Origin: Coprinellus micaceus | Lineage: Eukaryota > Basidiomycota > Agaricomycetes > Agaricales > Psathyrellaceae | Length of the DNA: 64,000 nucleotides | Direction of reading: 5' to 3' | Assembly: GCA_951394405.1 (NCBI GenBank) | Contig: OX596343.1 | Location: 1,178,001-1,242,000, forward strand | Made by a program: the position numbers and the translations under genes | In this document: one piece after another, positions 12,308 to 23,953 of the stretch | Layout: each line of letters begins with the position of its first letter | How positions within the stretch are numbered: the stretch's first letter is position 1 | Notes under the pieces: model-generated | The model's input: only the letters and a program-made list of their open reading frames with translations | The model's database searches: none | What the model was told of the DNA's origin: nothing

Positions 12308-13534
12308 TCAGTCGAGACGCATCCTTTGAAGCCGATCCTCTGCGTCTTCTTGGGTGTCATCCTTGGAGTACGGGCATTTCCATTTGAGTACAGGCTGCTT
12401 CTTGTTCACAGGAGACGCCCCTCCATGTCGGACGCCCTTATTGTAAAGTTCACGCATCCGTAGTATAGCTGCCCTCTAGAAGTTCGTTGAGTGGCGGCGC
12501 TCTGGGATGGAGCCTGAATGGCATGTACATCACGCTCAGTTTGATCGAAGAGGACCAGAGTATGCAGCAAGATCTGCATCTTGACCGTCTTGGATTTAGT
12601 CGGGATGGCGGCCAGAGCGATCGTAGTTTCGACGATGTCGCCTACCTTGATGGATACAGGGTCCAACACTTCGTACCTACTGCGGAAGAAGAATCAGTAG
12701 TGTGCCGACGCCATGGCATTAACGCTCACGAGGTGTTCCCGTTGACATCAAGTACCGCCTTGAAGTAGTCCACCCGGTTGTCGGCGGTATGCACCCAATC
12801 AGTGCCCATCATAGCCTTGAGATTGCCGTTCAGATCAACGAAAGGGGCGAACTCGACGATGTTGGCGCTGTTCAAGTGCCTAGATGGCATGAAATACCGC
12901 GCGTTTGCCTCGATGGCAACAGAATCTTGGTACAGAGCAGGTGTCCATGGCTCCAATGTGCCGTCTGGAAACAACCTAGACATCTTAATGTACAACTCTT
13001 CCATCTTCAGAACTCCTTCGTCCATGAATTCGCTCCCAAATGCTGATATTGTGACGTGCTGGCGACAGTAGCCGAGTGCCCTCATTCTAGAAGTCCGATT
13101 TCTGCGAAATGTTAAATCAAATCAATGCAAAATTGAAAATTCAGGGTGATCTTACCCTGCAAACCCGACAGGCGGCAGGTCTTTGGCGACCACGACACCC
13201 TGAATCCTAAAGTTGCCTTCTTCGAGCACGTCATTTGTGGGGTTAATGCTGCACACTCGCCAAGCTCTCGGCTGAGTGAACTCTTCAATATGGTAATCCG
13301 CCGGCTATGAAATTTACGATGAGTGTTGAGCCCCCTTCATGGAGAGGCACCTCAGCTGTACATACCCTGATCTTGGATAGGTACGCGTAGTTGTTGTCCG
13401 GGTCTTCCTGAATACGCCGAGCGGCTATGGAATCAAGTTTCTCTCCTTTTAAATGCGCAGAGTTAGTGTATATTCACATACAGGCTCTCATCCTCTTGCT
13501 TACCTGCGCGAACCACGTTGTACAACGGATCCAT
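12308..13534 (-). CDS. Gene X: intact unknown protein, 309 aa
   Basis: Six minus-strand exons (13534-13504, 13424-13366, 13304-13156, 13101-12730, 12679-12529, 12475-12308) sum to 930 nt, 310 codons with the stop. All introns are 50-79 bp with GT..AG ends. The protein starts MDPLYNVVRAAARRIQ and includes YAYLSKIRPADYHIEEFTQP, RAWRVCSINPTNDV, GYCRQHVTISAFGSEFMDEG, PWTPALYQDSVAIEANARYF and KTVKMQILLHTLVLF, ending in a basic tail with KWKCPYSKDD. No catalytic motif is recognised. Its C-terminal strand pattern (hydrophobic residues leading to LHTLVLF) resembles the end of the product of gene Y (FYVQWVVVLAVD), so X and Y may be distant relatives or share a domain. It is transcribed divergently from gene Y across about 575 bp. 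The model is sound; the function is unknown. Confidence 0.75.
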
Positions 13535-13596
13535 AGTGCGATTGGGATACTCAAAGGTCGCAATCAGCAGTGTGGTTCACACTGGACGAACCCCGC

Positions 13597-13605
13597 CCTT
13601 TTTAT
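13597..13605 (-). promoter_or_regulatory. TATA-like box of gene X
   Basis: Minus-strand ATAAAAAGG lies about 63 bp upstream of the ATG at 13534. Spacing and sequence fit a core promoter. Confidence 0.5.
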
Positions 13606-13965
13606 GCCATCCACGAAGGTCGCCATGCAGGCAAGGCCCCTTCAGTTAGGCCGGCAGTGTTAACTCGAATGCTCATCTATCAACATCAGATAGATGTACT
13701 TTCTGCGCGTGCACCGGTAGAGACGCACACAGACGTCATACCTATCCAGGGGACCGATCGTGCTGTCTTTTCACGTCTCATTGAAGATGCTTTTAAAGGA
13801 ATATGCGCCTTGTTCGCTGAACGTCTTGTGAACATCATCGCAACGTGCCGGATCGCCTCTTCGCTTTGAAACCCACTTGTGCCTCTACGACAGCTCTACG
13901 ATGGTGTTACGAGTCAGTACGGTTATCTCCTCTCTGTATCAATTAGTAAGCGACTTGCCTCTGGG

Positions 13966-13973
13966 TATATAAG
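13966..13973 (+). promoter_or_regulatory. TATA box of gene Y
   Basis: TATATAAG lies about 136 bp before the ATG at 14109, with a pyrimidine-rich leader between them. It faces away from the gene X promoter, so the two genes form a divergent pair. Confidence 0.55.
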
Positions 13974-14108
13974 TCTGTAAACTGTTGCTGTATCATCCAG
14001 AAGTCTGCCTCAGCTCAAGCCTCCTCTTCTTTAGCTCTAACCTGGCACTGCCGCCCTCTGACAGCCTGCGTACTCTACCTTGCCCTCATCTGCGCTTCTC
14101 CAACATTC

Positions 14109-16194
14109 ATGGCGCCGTCATTGCACAGGCGCAACACTGGTGCTAAGTGAGTAGTAGTTGGCGCCCGCTTTGTGTTCAATCACACACTTACCCTCGCGTG
14201 TTCAACAGCTCACCGCCTAAGACTTCACCTAGGTAGGTATTGGTATGAGGCTGCATATGGGGGCCTATCACTAACTGATCGCGGATTCTAGCGTGTCGGA
14301 TGGGATGTCAGCCTTGTGAGTGTTTTCGGCACGTATGGTGCTCGTTCACATTAACCCTGACTTACCAGGAGCAACACTGAGGATGAAACTCCTGCCGCTC
14401 CGCCCAATACGCCTACCAAAAACCGCTGAAGTGCACGCAAGCGTGTTTTGGATTCCGGTGATGAAGGCTCAGGCAATGAGAGAATCTTGATACGTTTGAA
14501 GAGAAGGTGCAGTCCTCCATTTGACCTAGGAACATTGGCTGATATTGTGGTGGGTATGTTCAAGTCATACCAAGCGAACTCCTCTCGACGATGTTCCATT
14601 CGTCGGCACTGAAGCGGAAGAAGGCGATGAATCTGTAACCAGCCTCAGTCACTCTGCACCACTCACACTGATCTTCGTTTTAGGGCAGCGAGGCCACCAC
14701 GACGGCTGAGAGCATCTCCACCACTGGCTCTCCCTTGCCGCCGTCGAGAGTCAAGTCCCCGGTTATCAAGACGGAGAATGCGTCCAAAGTCAAGGGCCCC
14801 AGGGTGGCGATGCTAAAGGGTGCTCAGGGCCAGCGCCAAAGCGATGGTGCTGCTAGCAAGGTTAAAGCGATACCTCTCAAGGACTACACTCTCCACAACC
14901 TCGATAGGTGGGTTTTGAACGACAAGGAAGGCTTTGCCACGTTCACTGGCGTCAGGTTAGTCCGTCCTGCCCCTTCTACACCATTTGACCTGCTTAATTC
15001 GGCCCACCACAGGTTCCTGCCGGATAAGGACGCCTTCCTCGATTCTGAGGAGCTCCTTGATCCCACTATGGTCGAGGCTGATCAGTATTCAGGCCTCGTT
15101 CCCTATCCATGAGTTGAATCTTGTCCGTCCAATCTGCTGGCACTTACATATGAGCTCCCAGAAATATGCAGCTTGTGGTCTTCGGGGATAGCACTACTAG
15201 CAGTGACGAAGACGGCCAAGGCGATGCATTCGTTAGAGCCTTGGGCTTGTCGCTCGATGCCTGGAATGACTTCGAAGATATCACCAGAGAGTCAGTGCAG
15301 TTCAAGTTTGTGTACGCGCCTGGGCATGCACATTGTATTGACATGTTTGGTAGGGAGATCATTGGATTCTTGCGTATGCCTCAGCAAGGCAACTTGGCCA
15401 ACGCCTCCAACATGGACCTTACGACAGTTGTTTACAAGGACATATGGTCACCTAATGGCCCCGGCTCAGCCTACGTCGCTGCTTCTAAGGCGACGCTTCA
15501 GCCTATGGTGTTCGTCCTTGTTGGAGCATGCACTCGTTCTTATCTCGAGGAGGGCGACTTCTTGAACTCTGAGGAGTCTAAGGGCCCTTTCAGCAAGTAC
15601 CTCACTGCCATCACTCATAGGTTCGAGTTCGAGAGGCTGTCATCTGCTTTTGCCACCCTCTGGCATGCCCCATCGCTGACTTCATCCATTAAACATCGCC
15701 ATATACCGTTCCAAACTCGAAGCCGGCCTGGAAATAACAAACAGGGTATTTATTCCCCCTTCTGTCCATCCCTCTAGAACTGCCGCTGATTATTTGCCCT
15801 GTAGAACACCAATATACGCAAAAAAAGGGACCGGCTACATCGAGTAAGGTCAGAAAGTTTAAGATCGAGCCTTACAACAGCCCCTCCAAGCGCGGAAAGC
15901 GGGCCTTCAAGCCGTCTCTAGACTTTGACAGCAAAGGTGAGCACCATCGCCCCTGTACGCCCTGACCTCAACACTAACTCTGCATCTTGAAAAGTGCCTA
16001 TATACGACGGTCGCAAGGTCAAACTGGACCCCAATAATGTGGCTGCGACGTTGGAGGCACTCCTGGAGTGGTATGGTGATGAAGTTCCTGAGGGGGCTGG
16101 AGTGCTTGTGGGCTATTGCGCAGGCATATCTAAGTACAATGGATGGCGCATTACTTTTTACGTCCAGTGGGTTGTGGTGTTGGCCGTCGACTAG
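14109..16194 (+). pseudogene. Gene Y: decayed copy of an unknown multi-exon family
   Basis: Short 5' exons (14109-14146, 14209-14232, 14292-14315, from 14369) splice cleanly into a Ser/Pro-rich N-terminus, then hit TGA at 14427-14429 in a context where CGA (Arg, before SARKRV) would keep the frame. Later exons (14684-14955, from 15013, 15162 to about 15744, about 15805-15935, about 15994-16194) carry LDRWVLNDKEGFATFTGVR, FLPDKDAFLDSEELLDP, SGLVPYP and then VVFGDST, ending in DGRKVKLDPNNVAATLEALL and FYVQWVVVLAVD. The intron after SGLVPYP has ATGAGT at 15109 where GTGAGT is expected, i.e. a G-to-A hit on its donor; skipping it would add a stop. The junction near 14,541-14,590 is also unclear. 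I have the impression this is a multi-copy mushroom family of unknown function, not verified. Confidence 0.6.
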
Positions 16195-16735
16195 CTCTGA
16201 GCCCCTTTCTTCCTTCCTTTTTGCTATTTAATTGCCTTCCGCTGGCCGGTGTGCACCCTACCTGCGGCCGTAATGCGCACCACTTGCCTCTTCTGCTGCT
16301 TATACCCCATGGACCGTGCTACGTCCCCTGTGTCCTCCTCTCCCATACGCTCAAGGCCGTACTTTATCTCATGATTATGCATTTTCCATTGCCTCAATGC
16401 CAATATATGGCGCCCTTGTCCGTACCCTTGAATGCTACTTGCGCAGTGCCCTCTCTTCTTTTTCCGCGTTTTCTAGAGCCCTATAGTGCTCAACTGCAGA
16501 GCCATAGCCCTCGTGTTGCTATTTCGCCTGATCTTTTGCTAGCCATTCCCATGGGTACGTGAAGTGCTGACAGTTTGGTGCAAAGGTGCCTCCACAAGCA
16601 TTCGAGTTGATGTGTGTAGTCAGGCAGACCAAGTGCGCCGCTATGCCTTGTTCAGTGTGCAATATATGCGTAGACAAAAGCGATGCATGGCGCTGTACTA
16701 GAAGGGTAACAGGATCTATCTTGAATAGGTGCGAT
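16195..16735. other. Intergenic between convergent genes Y and TET/JBP
   Basis: It holds the 3' ends of both genes. No gene, repeat or clear poly(A) motif beyond AT-rich words was seen. Confidence 0.4.
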
Positions 16736-18426
16736 CTACTTCAAGGGCTCTATGTTACAGGTTCGAACTCGTGGGGCCTTCTCCTGTGCTGGATGCGCCA
16801 CGAGCTCGTCAAACGTGGGCCACAGCTTGAGGCTCTCCTTCCATCGAGTCGCCTTCTTAGACATCATAGCGGCGAAGCCCTTTGGGTCCTCCTCAGCGAA
16901 CCGCTCTTGAGTGCAGAACCCGTTGTCGACATATTGAAACAGTGCGCCGGGGGTATACTGTGTAAAGGACACGCGAGTCTCGCCAGGTTGGACAGGGGTG
17001 TTTGCGTGCGTAACTGTGGCTGAGGGGATGAGGATGAGGGAGCCCGGGGGGAACTCAACGATGAGCTTCAGCTCCATGAGCACCAGGTGCCCACCCTTTT
17101 TATAGTCATGCTTCCCAAGGCTGTGAACTGCGCAGAGGCCGGGGGCATAGTTCATGCAGTCGAGGTGGGGGATGGTGCATACTTGGGGCCCAAAATTAAA
17201 CGCAGTGGCGGCGTATACGCTTCGAGTGAAGTTTGGCCGAAGCCACAGGCAGTGTTGAAGTGTAGCCGAGTGCACAGCGTGGTATTGAGCATAGAGGCGC
17301 GGGGCGTAGAGCACAAGTGAGCCTGGAGGTGCATAGTGAGGTGAGCAGGCCGTAATAAGGGGGGTGGAGAAACGGGAACTCACTGCTTTGGAACGTGGCC
17401 AAGCGCTTGATGCTTGGGTCGGCGAGAAGGCCGTCCACCAGGTCTTGATGCTTGGTGTTGAGTAGGTTGTACGGTTGTGGGGGCCCGTGCCCGTAGAACA
17501 CTCCTGTATTGAGGGCGGTGAAGTCAGCTCCTCGCTTGTGGTCCATCTGCTTGGAGGTGAATTCGTGCGTGAGGCCGGCTTGGCGTATGGCGTCGGCGGC
17601 GTCTTTGCATGCGCTGTCGAAAGTCGGATCGGCTGGGCGCCCAACGCAGAAGGCCCATATGCGCTTGGTGGCCGGGTCTTCCAGTAGCTTAGAGTCGCTG
17701 AGCAGGAGGCAGGGTCAGTGGCTGTGGACATCTCTGGAGAGTGCTCGAGATGCACCTGCCGTCCCACTCCACTTTCGTCCAGCCGCCTTCGTCCAACAGG
17801 TCCTGGAGGTTGAGTTTATTGCGCGCTTGTTTGGGGGGCGCAGGCGCCTTGTACCCACTCGAATTGACGGGGAGCGCATGGATATTCAAACGAGCAGGGA
17901 AATGCACGTCCCCTTCGATGTGCTGAGCGGCGTCCTTTGGGCGAGGCGTCTGGCCGTCCTTGATGAAGGATAGGTCGGCCTGCTTGCTTTTGTACGCATG
18001 CTTACGCATCTTGCACTGCTCGGTGCGTGGGCGCTGGGCTGGACACGTCATTCCTGAGAGCCCTGCAGCGGAAGCTTGGGGGGTGCACGGCGTGGAGGTG
18101 AGGTGGGGATCGATGGCCGAGTCGGTTCGTGGGCGCTTAGGTGGGTGGCTACCGGCCATATCTTCATCACGCGTGTGCGTGCCGCGCTTCGCAGAGCAGT
18201 GAGCCGAGGTTGGAAGGGGCAGGCTGAGTCGGGGCCGAAGGAATGGGTTGGCATCGGGAAGAGGGCTCCATGTCATGTCGGGCTGGAAGCCAGACACGTC
18301 TGGGCGGGCTGCAGCGTCCGCCAACGACCCGTCCAAAGGGATGTCGGGTAGCACATCGAGTCCCCGGTCCAGAGCTGCTTGTAGGAGGGGGGCAATGCGA
18401 AAGGCAGGTGGGCAAGCCGTGGGCAT
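16736..18426 (-). CDS. TET/JBP-type 2-oxoglutarate/Fe(II) dioxygenase, 523 aa
   Basis: Three minus-strand exons (18426-17756, 17697-17384, 17322-16736) with 58- and 61-bp introns give an uninterrupted frame of 524 codons. Residues 1 to about 200 are Pro/Ala/Ser-rich and likely disordered, with a basic KRPRTD patch. From about residue 230 the sequence is globular (ATKRIWAFCVGRPADP). The catalytic double-stranded beta-helix shows the iron HxD in TIPHLDCMNYAPG (H381, D383), the distal His in ATVTHANTPV (H434) and the 2-oxoglutarate-binding Arg in GETRVSFTQY (R445), in the order and spacing of the TET/JBP group. That family oxidises 5-methylcytosine or thymine in DNA, and mushroom genomes carry many lineage-specific copies, often linked to DNA transposons (Iyer and colleagues, 2014). 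All key residues are present, so this copy may be active. Activity on DNA is inferred from the family. ATG 18426 is the first Met in the open frame; a further 5' exon is possible. Confidence 0.85.
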
Positions 18427-21426
18427 CAGGAACACCCATGCAGCCGTCGAGTACACGCGACCCGAGCGCGTTTGTGACTATAGGGGCACAGAGAGTCAGA
18501 ACTCGGTGCGTGAGATGTAATGTGCGTATTGCGCAGGTACCTGTAGCGCGGCATCCATCTAGACAGCGTATCCGGGGGGCCAAGGGGCAAGGCGGTGGCT
18601 GGTGGGCTGAGGGGCTATGGGCCGAGGCAGGAGAAGGGCGAATATCCATGCTGCTGCCTTCTCCACGCAAGTGCAACCCCTGGTTGGGGGTCAAACGGCT
18701 GCGGACAAGCAAACAAGCAGGGGTAAGAGGGGTGTGGTGTTCGTGCCGGTTGGGGGCGGGGGAGAGAGGCTGAAGAGAGCATTTGGGCTGTTTACATTAA
18801 ATTTATGTTTGCCTGCCTCTTGTTGCGTCACAATTGAGTCACGAGTTGACGCGACGCGACGTGTTGACCGCTTTATCGAGTCACGGTTCAATTTAGCACC
18901 GCCTCTTGATGGCGCATAACGATGCAAGTTCTGGTCAACCACCAACCGCCCCTTTTATTCTTTGTATTTCCATCTTGTCCAGTGCAGCTAATTGACAGGC
19001 AACGATACTCATCTGAGGTTTGACGGACGGACCTATGTGACGATCGACATGCCCGTGAAGTGCTAGGCATGCTACGCACCCCTTGTCCACCTACGCGCCC
19101 TTCCACACTTTCCTTCTCTCAGATCCTCGCCCGATACCTTCATCCTTCCCCTCTTGTGATTTCAGTCGCACCCTCCTTCGCATGTGAGTCAGGTGGTCGC
19201 CCCCATGTGCGTACCCCCAAAGCTGGAAGGCGAGGATGGGCAGGCCTGCCCCCACTTCCATGGAATGCGAGGCGCAGGGCTGGAGAAAGGACAGGGGTGT
19301 GAAGGTGGGCCAGAGGGGCGTCAGGATATAGAACGGCATAGGGCGACAAGTTTATATCGAATTAGAGCTCGTGGTGTAGTTTTGTGGCATTGGAATATAA
19401 TAGAAAAATGGAGCTCGTATGGAAGCAAAATATAGTGGTCATGAATGGGGAAGGATTCGACAAGGGTATAAAGGGCACAAAACGGGTATAGAAGCATCTC
19501 AAGGGACTATGAAGAGGGGCATAAATGAGGAGGCGAAGCAGACAGCATGGCGATACAGCCGAAACGGCGGCTTTGTGGGAGAAAGGCTCGCAAGAGAGGC
19601 GGGGTAATCTAGGGGACGATGCGCAAAAGGGGACAGTAGGGAATTACGAAGGCTTGGGGGGGAACGTACCTAATATGGCCACTACACCTCCCTCTCCACC
19701 CATTTACAGCCCTCCCCGCTACCCCCACCTCCACCCCTCCCTAAACGCGCCTTCCTCGGCCTGCTTCCTTCGCCAACCGCCAACCGCGTCCCTCGCCATC
19801 TTCCTCACCACGCCCATGCTGGAGCCTCTCCAAGTTCCAAGGCTGTCGTTGCCCAACCTCCTACCCCTCCGTTCCGCGCTGGAGGGGCTGATGAACGATT
19901 GGAAGTCCCGCGGTTCCTCGACAAGCCTAAGGGATTCAACGAATCGGTTCAGTATATTTTGTAGGTGTATGTAGAGGGAAAGGCGGGCAAAGTTGGACGG
20001 GGTGTCAAATTCCGTGCATGGAGTGGGCGGTAGGTTTACAGTATCTTCGTTGGCCCGAAGGAACTCGTTCTGGTCATGGAGACCTTGAGGAGGGCCTGGA
20101 AGATCCCTCTAGGACTGCATGGCCCACTGGTCGCCGTTCATGGTGAATAGATTCGCCCGCAGGTGAGATGGACAGTCGAATCTGCTCGCTGGGGAGGCGT
20201 CGGGTTTGAAGTGGAGAGGAACCATAGGAGGGAATCCGAAAACGCACTCAGAGGGCCTTGTATCAGCTCGATGAACGCAGCCGCCACTTGCAAAGGCGTA
20301 CCAGGTGACGCCGGCGGCGTCGTGTTCATGTCGGTCACGGAGGTGGGGTGTAGACCCCGAGAGAAGGTCTTCTACTGGGAGGCGTTGGTAGGATGCCTGC
20401 CGGAGAAGGATTAGCATGGACAAGAATAGAAGGACAAGAAAGGTCAGCCCAACGTAGGGCGAATGGGAACAACAGCATGAAGAAGGGAGGATAGAACATC
20501 ATAGAGGGGGTGAAAAGGGGAGATGAAGGTATGAGCTGGGAGGGATATGACGAAAAGGAACTGGGAAGGAGAAAATGCGTACTTCGAGTGTCCTTGAGTT
20601 CAGCCCCACCCAGCCCGGATGCCCAGCTGTCCAGCGGCCCGGGCACAATATTTCATTGCATATTGATACCTCGCACTTCTGCCCTGTTCGTCTTGGTTTC
20701 GAAGTAGGGGTGCAAGCATCGCGTGTCGAGGTCGGAGAGGTAAGGTTGACCTCTGCCACGAACCACTTGACGGATGTCGGTCTGGCGGTTGTGAGGTGGA
20801 GAGGGGTAGTCGAGTCGGGAAGGCGGGTGGCGAAGAGGAGGCCATCTAGGCAGTGCTTAGCGAATTCTGCGAGGAGGCCCGCCTCAAAGTGTTTGTCTGC
20901 GCAGTGCTGGGGTGCTTGAGTAGACGTTTGCGCCTGTTGTGTTAGTCGAATATCAGTGGACTTGGAGTGAGGGGTACCCAGAGGCCTTGGTATTCGAGGG
21001 CTAGGGGCATGATGTTCCTTTGGGAAAAGCTCGAGGCTTCAAATCGCAAGGTCGTGAACAAACCGCTGGACAGCAATCGCTCTGCTCGAACGGAGGGCGC
21101 GGATCTGAGGGTGGCTGCCGAAGGGCCGAGAGAAGCGTTCACGGCTATGGTCCACATGGGAAGCGCAAATGGCGATACAAGATGAGGGCGAGAAGAAGGG
21201 AAAAGAGGATCGTGGTCAAGAGGAGAGAAAGGCCTTCACGCGAATCGAATGTCGGTGTTCGGCCATCAGGTCGGTCACCAGTGGCTGTGCCTGCCTCCTT
21301 CTCCCAGCACCAAAGTTTTGGGAGGCTTCCAACACTTTTCACCCTCATCCTCTCGTCCCCTTCAGTTTCTCGCCCTGTGTCCTGCGGTCTCCTCGTGACT
21401 CGAAAAGCCGATCTTCCAGGGGACTC
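18427..21426. other. Gene-poor flank with a possible decayed minus-strand gene
   Basis: No complete gene could be built. On the minus strand, pieces at about 20,100-19,870 (ARLSLYIHLQNILNRFVESL, EEPRDFQSFI), 20,420-20,110 and 20,920-20,580 have protein-like composition and could be exons of one minus-strand gene, but frames do not join cleanly. I do not recognise the family. The Gypsy element inserted just beyond this segment, so the upstream part would lie beyond 40,168. The strip 18,800-19,700 shows nothing. Confidence 0.3.
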
Positions 21427-21431
21427 GTCCC
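21427..21431. repeat. 5' target-site duplication of the Gypsy element (GTCCC)
   Basis: GTCCC immediately precedes the 5' LTR and recurs at 40168-40172 immediately after the 3' LTR. Confidence 0.9.
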
Positions 21432-22070
21432 TGTTACGTTTCACTTCACCCCTATCCCCCTTACCTATGCACTGCCACTAGTTTATTTCTTTTCTTTTTA
21501 TGACGTCATACCCCTGACGTCATACCCTTGACCCTGACTCCGCTCCACAGCTACCCCTGACTCACGCGCAGTACACGCTTACTACGACTCCGCAGCTACA
21601 ACTCCACCCCACTCCACTAATACTCCACCTACCCCACTATTACCTCACTACCTCGTCATACGCAGCTACCCCATGACTCACACTAATGGGTATATAAAGC
21701 CCCACAAAACGCCCCATGTAACTTAGCTTGTTATACTTTAATCTTAGTCCCCTTTCGTCCCCTCCACACTTCCGCTCCCCCATGCAAAGCTCCTGCAAGA
21801 CACACGACCCTCTCCACAAGACTCCAATGCACCACGAATAGACAGCGAACACCACACTTCGACCCTTCCACACTCTACTGTCGCCGATACAGTAAACCGC
21901 AAGTGTGACGACCAGGACTTGACTAGTACCGATCAACAGGAGGACCCCTATTGACAACGAACCCCCTAGTGCGTGCCTTTAGTATCCGATAGCCCCTGAC
22001 GTGTCTAGGAGAACGTGCAAGCTAGATACCAGTGCGACGTGTTATAGACAATAGACGTGCGACTGCAAGT

Positions 22071-22110
<40 letters not shown>

Positions 22111-22166
22111 TCTAAGGTTAACAACCAGTGATGGACAACGCAAACTCCCTCATCGAGGTCGTAACA
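21432..22166 (+). repeat. Gypsy 5' LTR, 735 bp
   Basis: It begins TGTTACGTTTC and ends CGAGGTCGTAACA. It contains two TGACGTCA palindromes (21501-21508, 21515-21522), a TATA box and a (GACA)n tract near its end that has one more 4-bp unit than the 3' LTR, accounting for the 735 versus 731 bp lengths. Confidence 0.95.
21691..21698 (+). promoter_or_regulatory. TATA box in the Gypsy 5' LTR
   Basis: TATATAAA sits mid-LTR, in a position suited to start the element transcript. The same motif is kept in the 3' LTR near 39,696. Confidence 0.6.
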
Positions 22167-22204
22167 GAATAACAAGCTCAACCAACGTTGCCCTCATTAC
22201 TTGA

Positions 22205-23953
22205 GCACAACAAGCCTACGTCACAACGGACACTCCACAAAGACCACCGACTCCACCCACACCTAACCAAGAGTGCACCAGATTTGCTCACACTTATCAA
22301 GGAGATAAAGCAAAAATCGATGTTTGGTGCGATACTACCAACAAAGAAGGAGACAAGTGGTATTCTTGCCGAAGACAACCATGCCCACACAGACTAGAAA
22401 ACACAGTCTTTAGTCAAACCATAAGTGGATCCCAAGTACCAAAAGAAGGAGACTTTATAGAAGAAAAACGCGCATCAGATTCACGAATACGCCAATGGGA
22501 AGAACACGAAGCACGCCAAAAGAAGGCAGAGGAAACATTCGCCCATATCAAACATGACGAACAAACAAAAGACAAAGCACAAGCAGAACTACTAGAAGCC
22601 CAACTAAGAGTCGCCGAACGTCAACTACGTCAAGAACGTGAGACAGAAGCCGAACGTGCCAGAAAGGCAGTAACACATCAGGAACAAAAAGAACCACCGA
22701 GTGCCCAACAAGGGGAACCCCGAATCACCATAAGTTTACGAGGATCAAGACAATCATCACTACAAGGATCACGAGCACCGACACCATCAGGATCAAAGCT
22801 CCACCCAACATTTGAGCACAAAGATTCAGATATTCAAGAACAAAAAGAAACACCCTCACCCGAAGCTGAGCCAACAGACGTAAAAATGGCAGATCTAGGA
22901 TCCGAACATGGCCGTATGCCAAGCCCAAGCCCAATGAGAGGGCCCAGCCCAGAGCCACGACCCATCAACATCAACGCAACAACCACCGAAGCCAAACTAA
23001 CTGTCAAAGACTATGACAGAGATCAAACGAAATTCCAAACTTTCAAGGACTCAATCAACCTCTACTTCGACTACTATGAGGATCAATACATAAAGGACCA
23101 AAAGAAAATCCTTTTTGTATTATCAAAACTGACATCAGGAGAAGCTGAAGTATGGAGGAAACTCCATATGCAGGATGAGGACTACAAAAAGAAGAAAGAT
23201 TCCTTCGAAGCCTTTTGGGAAAAATTCAAAAAGGTATTCAAGAAATATCATCAGGAAGATGACGCACTATTCTTCCTCAAGCATAAGCCGCAAGGACCAA
23301 AAGAGACGGCCCAGGAATTTATCACTAACTGGATTCAGCTAGCAGCTGCAGCCAATTTCAGTCTCGAAGACAACGATCGCATCGCCCTGGACTACCTAAA
23401 GCCGCTAATCAACCAATCACTACGCAGGAAAATGGCAGGACAACTCAACGAACCCAAAGAGTTCGTCAAATGGGCAGAAGCGGTCATCGAATTTGACAAC
23501 AAATGGCGACGAGAAAATGAACAACAAATGGGGCTATCACGACCATTTGCCGCACAAGGGTTTAAACCCAAACTGGCCAAAGACCCCTACGCCATGGATG
23601 TCGATGCCATGACCATGGAAGAACAAAACCAGCGAAGAGAATACATAAACAAACAAGAATGTTACAATTGCGGACGAAAAGGACATTTCATCCGAGAATG
23701 CCGCCAACCAAAGAGGCCCCGCAATGACGCATTCCAACCTTGGAACCAATCACCATTCACTCCCAGACCCAGATTGTCTTTCACCCCAGATAACCGATCA
23801 ATCGCACGGATTCAGACCACTCCTAGAAGACTGCTCCCCATCAATGAAGCTGCTCGACACATCCGATCCCTCCTAGCCAAATATATTGGGAAAGAAGAAG
23901 ACCAAATATTCGCCGAGTTCAGGAACATGCAACTCGAACCGGATTTTCAGTAA
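22205..23953 (+). CDS. gag: Gypsy gag with CCHC zinc knuckle
   Basis: The frame is open from after the TGA at 22202 to the stop at 23951-23953. The first in-frame ATG is at 22886, but the open region upstream is coding-like (WCDTTNKEGDKWYSCRRQPC and a long Gln/Glu/Arg-rich segment predicted as coiled coil), so translation may start earlier or the real start was lost. The middle is a capsid-like retrotransposon gag region (FQTFKDSINLYFDYYED, WEKFKKVFKKYHQEDDALFF, EFITNWIQLAAAANF). Near the end is the nucleic-acid-binding knuckle CYNCGRKGHFIRECRQP (about 23,659-23,709). No internal stop follows 22205. Confidence 0.85.
   Translation, partial: AQQAYVTTDTPQRPPTPPTPNQECTRFAHTYQGDKAKIDVWCDTTNKEGDKWYSCRRQPCPHRLENTVFSQTISGSQVPKEGDFIEEKRASDSRIRQWEEHEARQKKAEETFAHIKHDEQTKDKAQAELLEAQLRVAERQLRQERETEAERARKAVTHQEQKEPPSAQQGEPRITISLRGSRQSSLQGSRAPTPSGSKLHPTFEHKDSDIQEQKETPSPEAEPTDVKMADLGSEHGRMPSPSPMRGPSPEPRPININATTTEAKLTVKDYDRDQTKFQTFKDSINLYFDYYEDQYIKDQKKILFVLSKLTSGEAEVWRKLHMQDEDYKKKKDSFEAFWEKFKKVFKKYHQEDDALFFLKHKPQGPKETAQEFITNWIQLAAAANFSLEDNDRIALDYLKPLINQSLRRKMAGQLNEPKEFVKWAEAVIEFDNKWRRENEQQMGLSRPFAAQGFKPKLAKDPYAMDVDAMTMEEQNQRREYINKQECYNCGRKGHFIRECRQPKRPRNDAFQPWNQSPFTPRPRLSFTPDNRSIARIQTTPRRLLPINEAARHIRSLLAKYIGKEEDQIFAEFRNMQLEPDFQ

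Noticed and set aside
10900..12360. Possible Copia remnant on the minus strand
   Set aside because: Short phrases looked vaguely like a retrotransposon RNase H tail, but no RT, integrase or LTR supports it.
22071..22110. (GACA)n tract as a CRISPR-like or regulatory array
   Set aside because: It is a plain microsatellite inside both LTRs, differing by one 4-bp unit.
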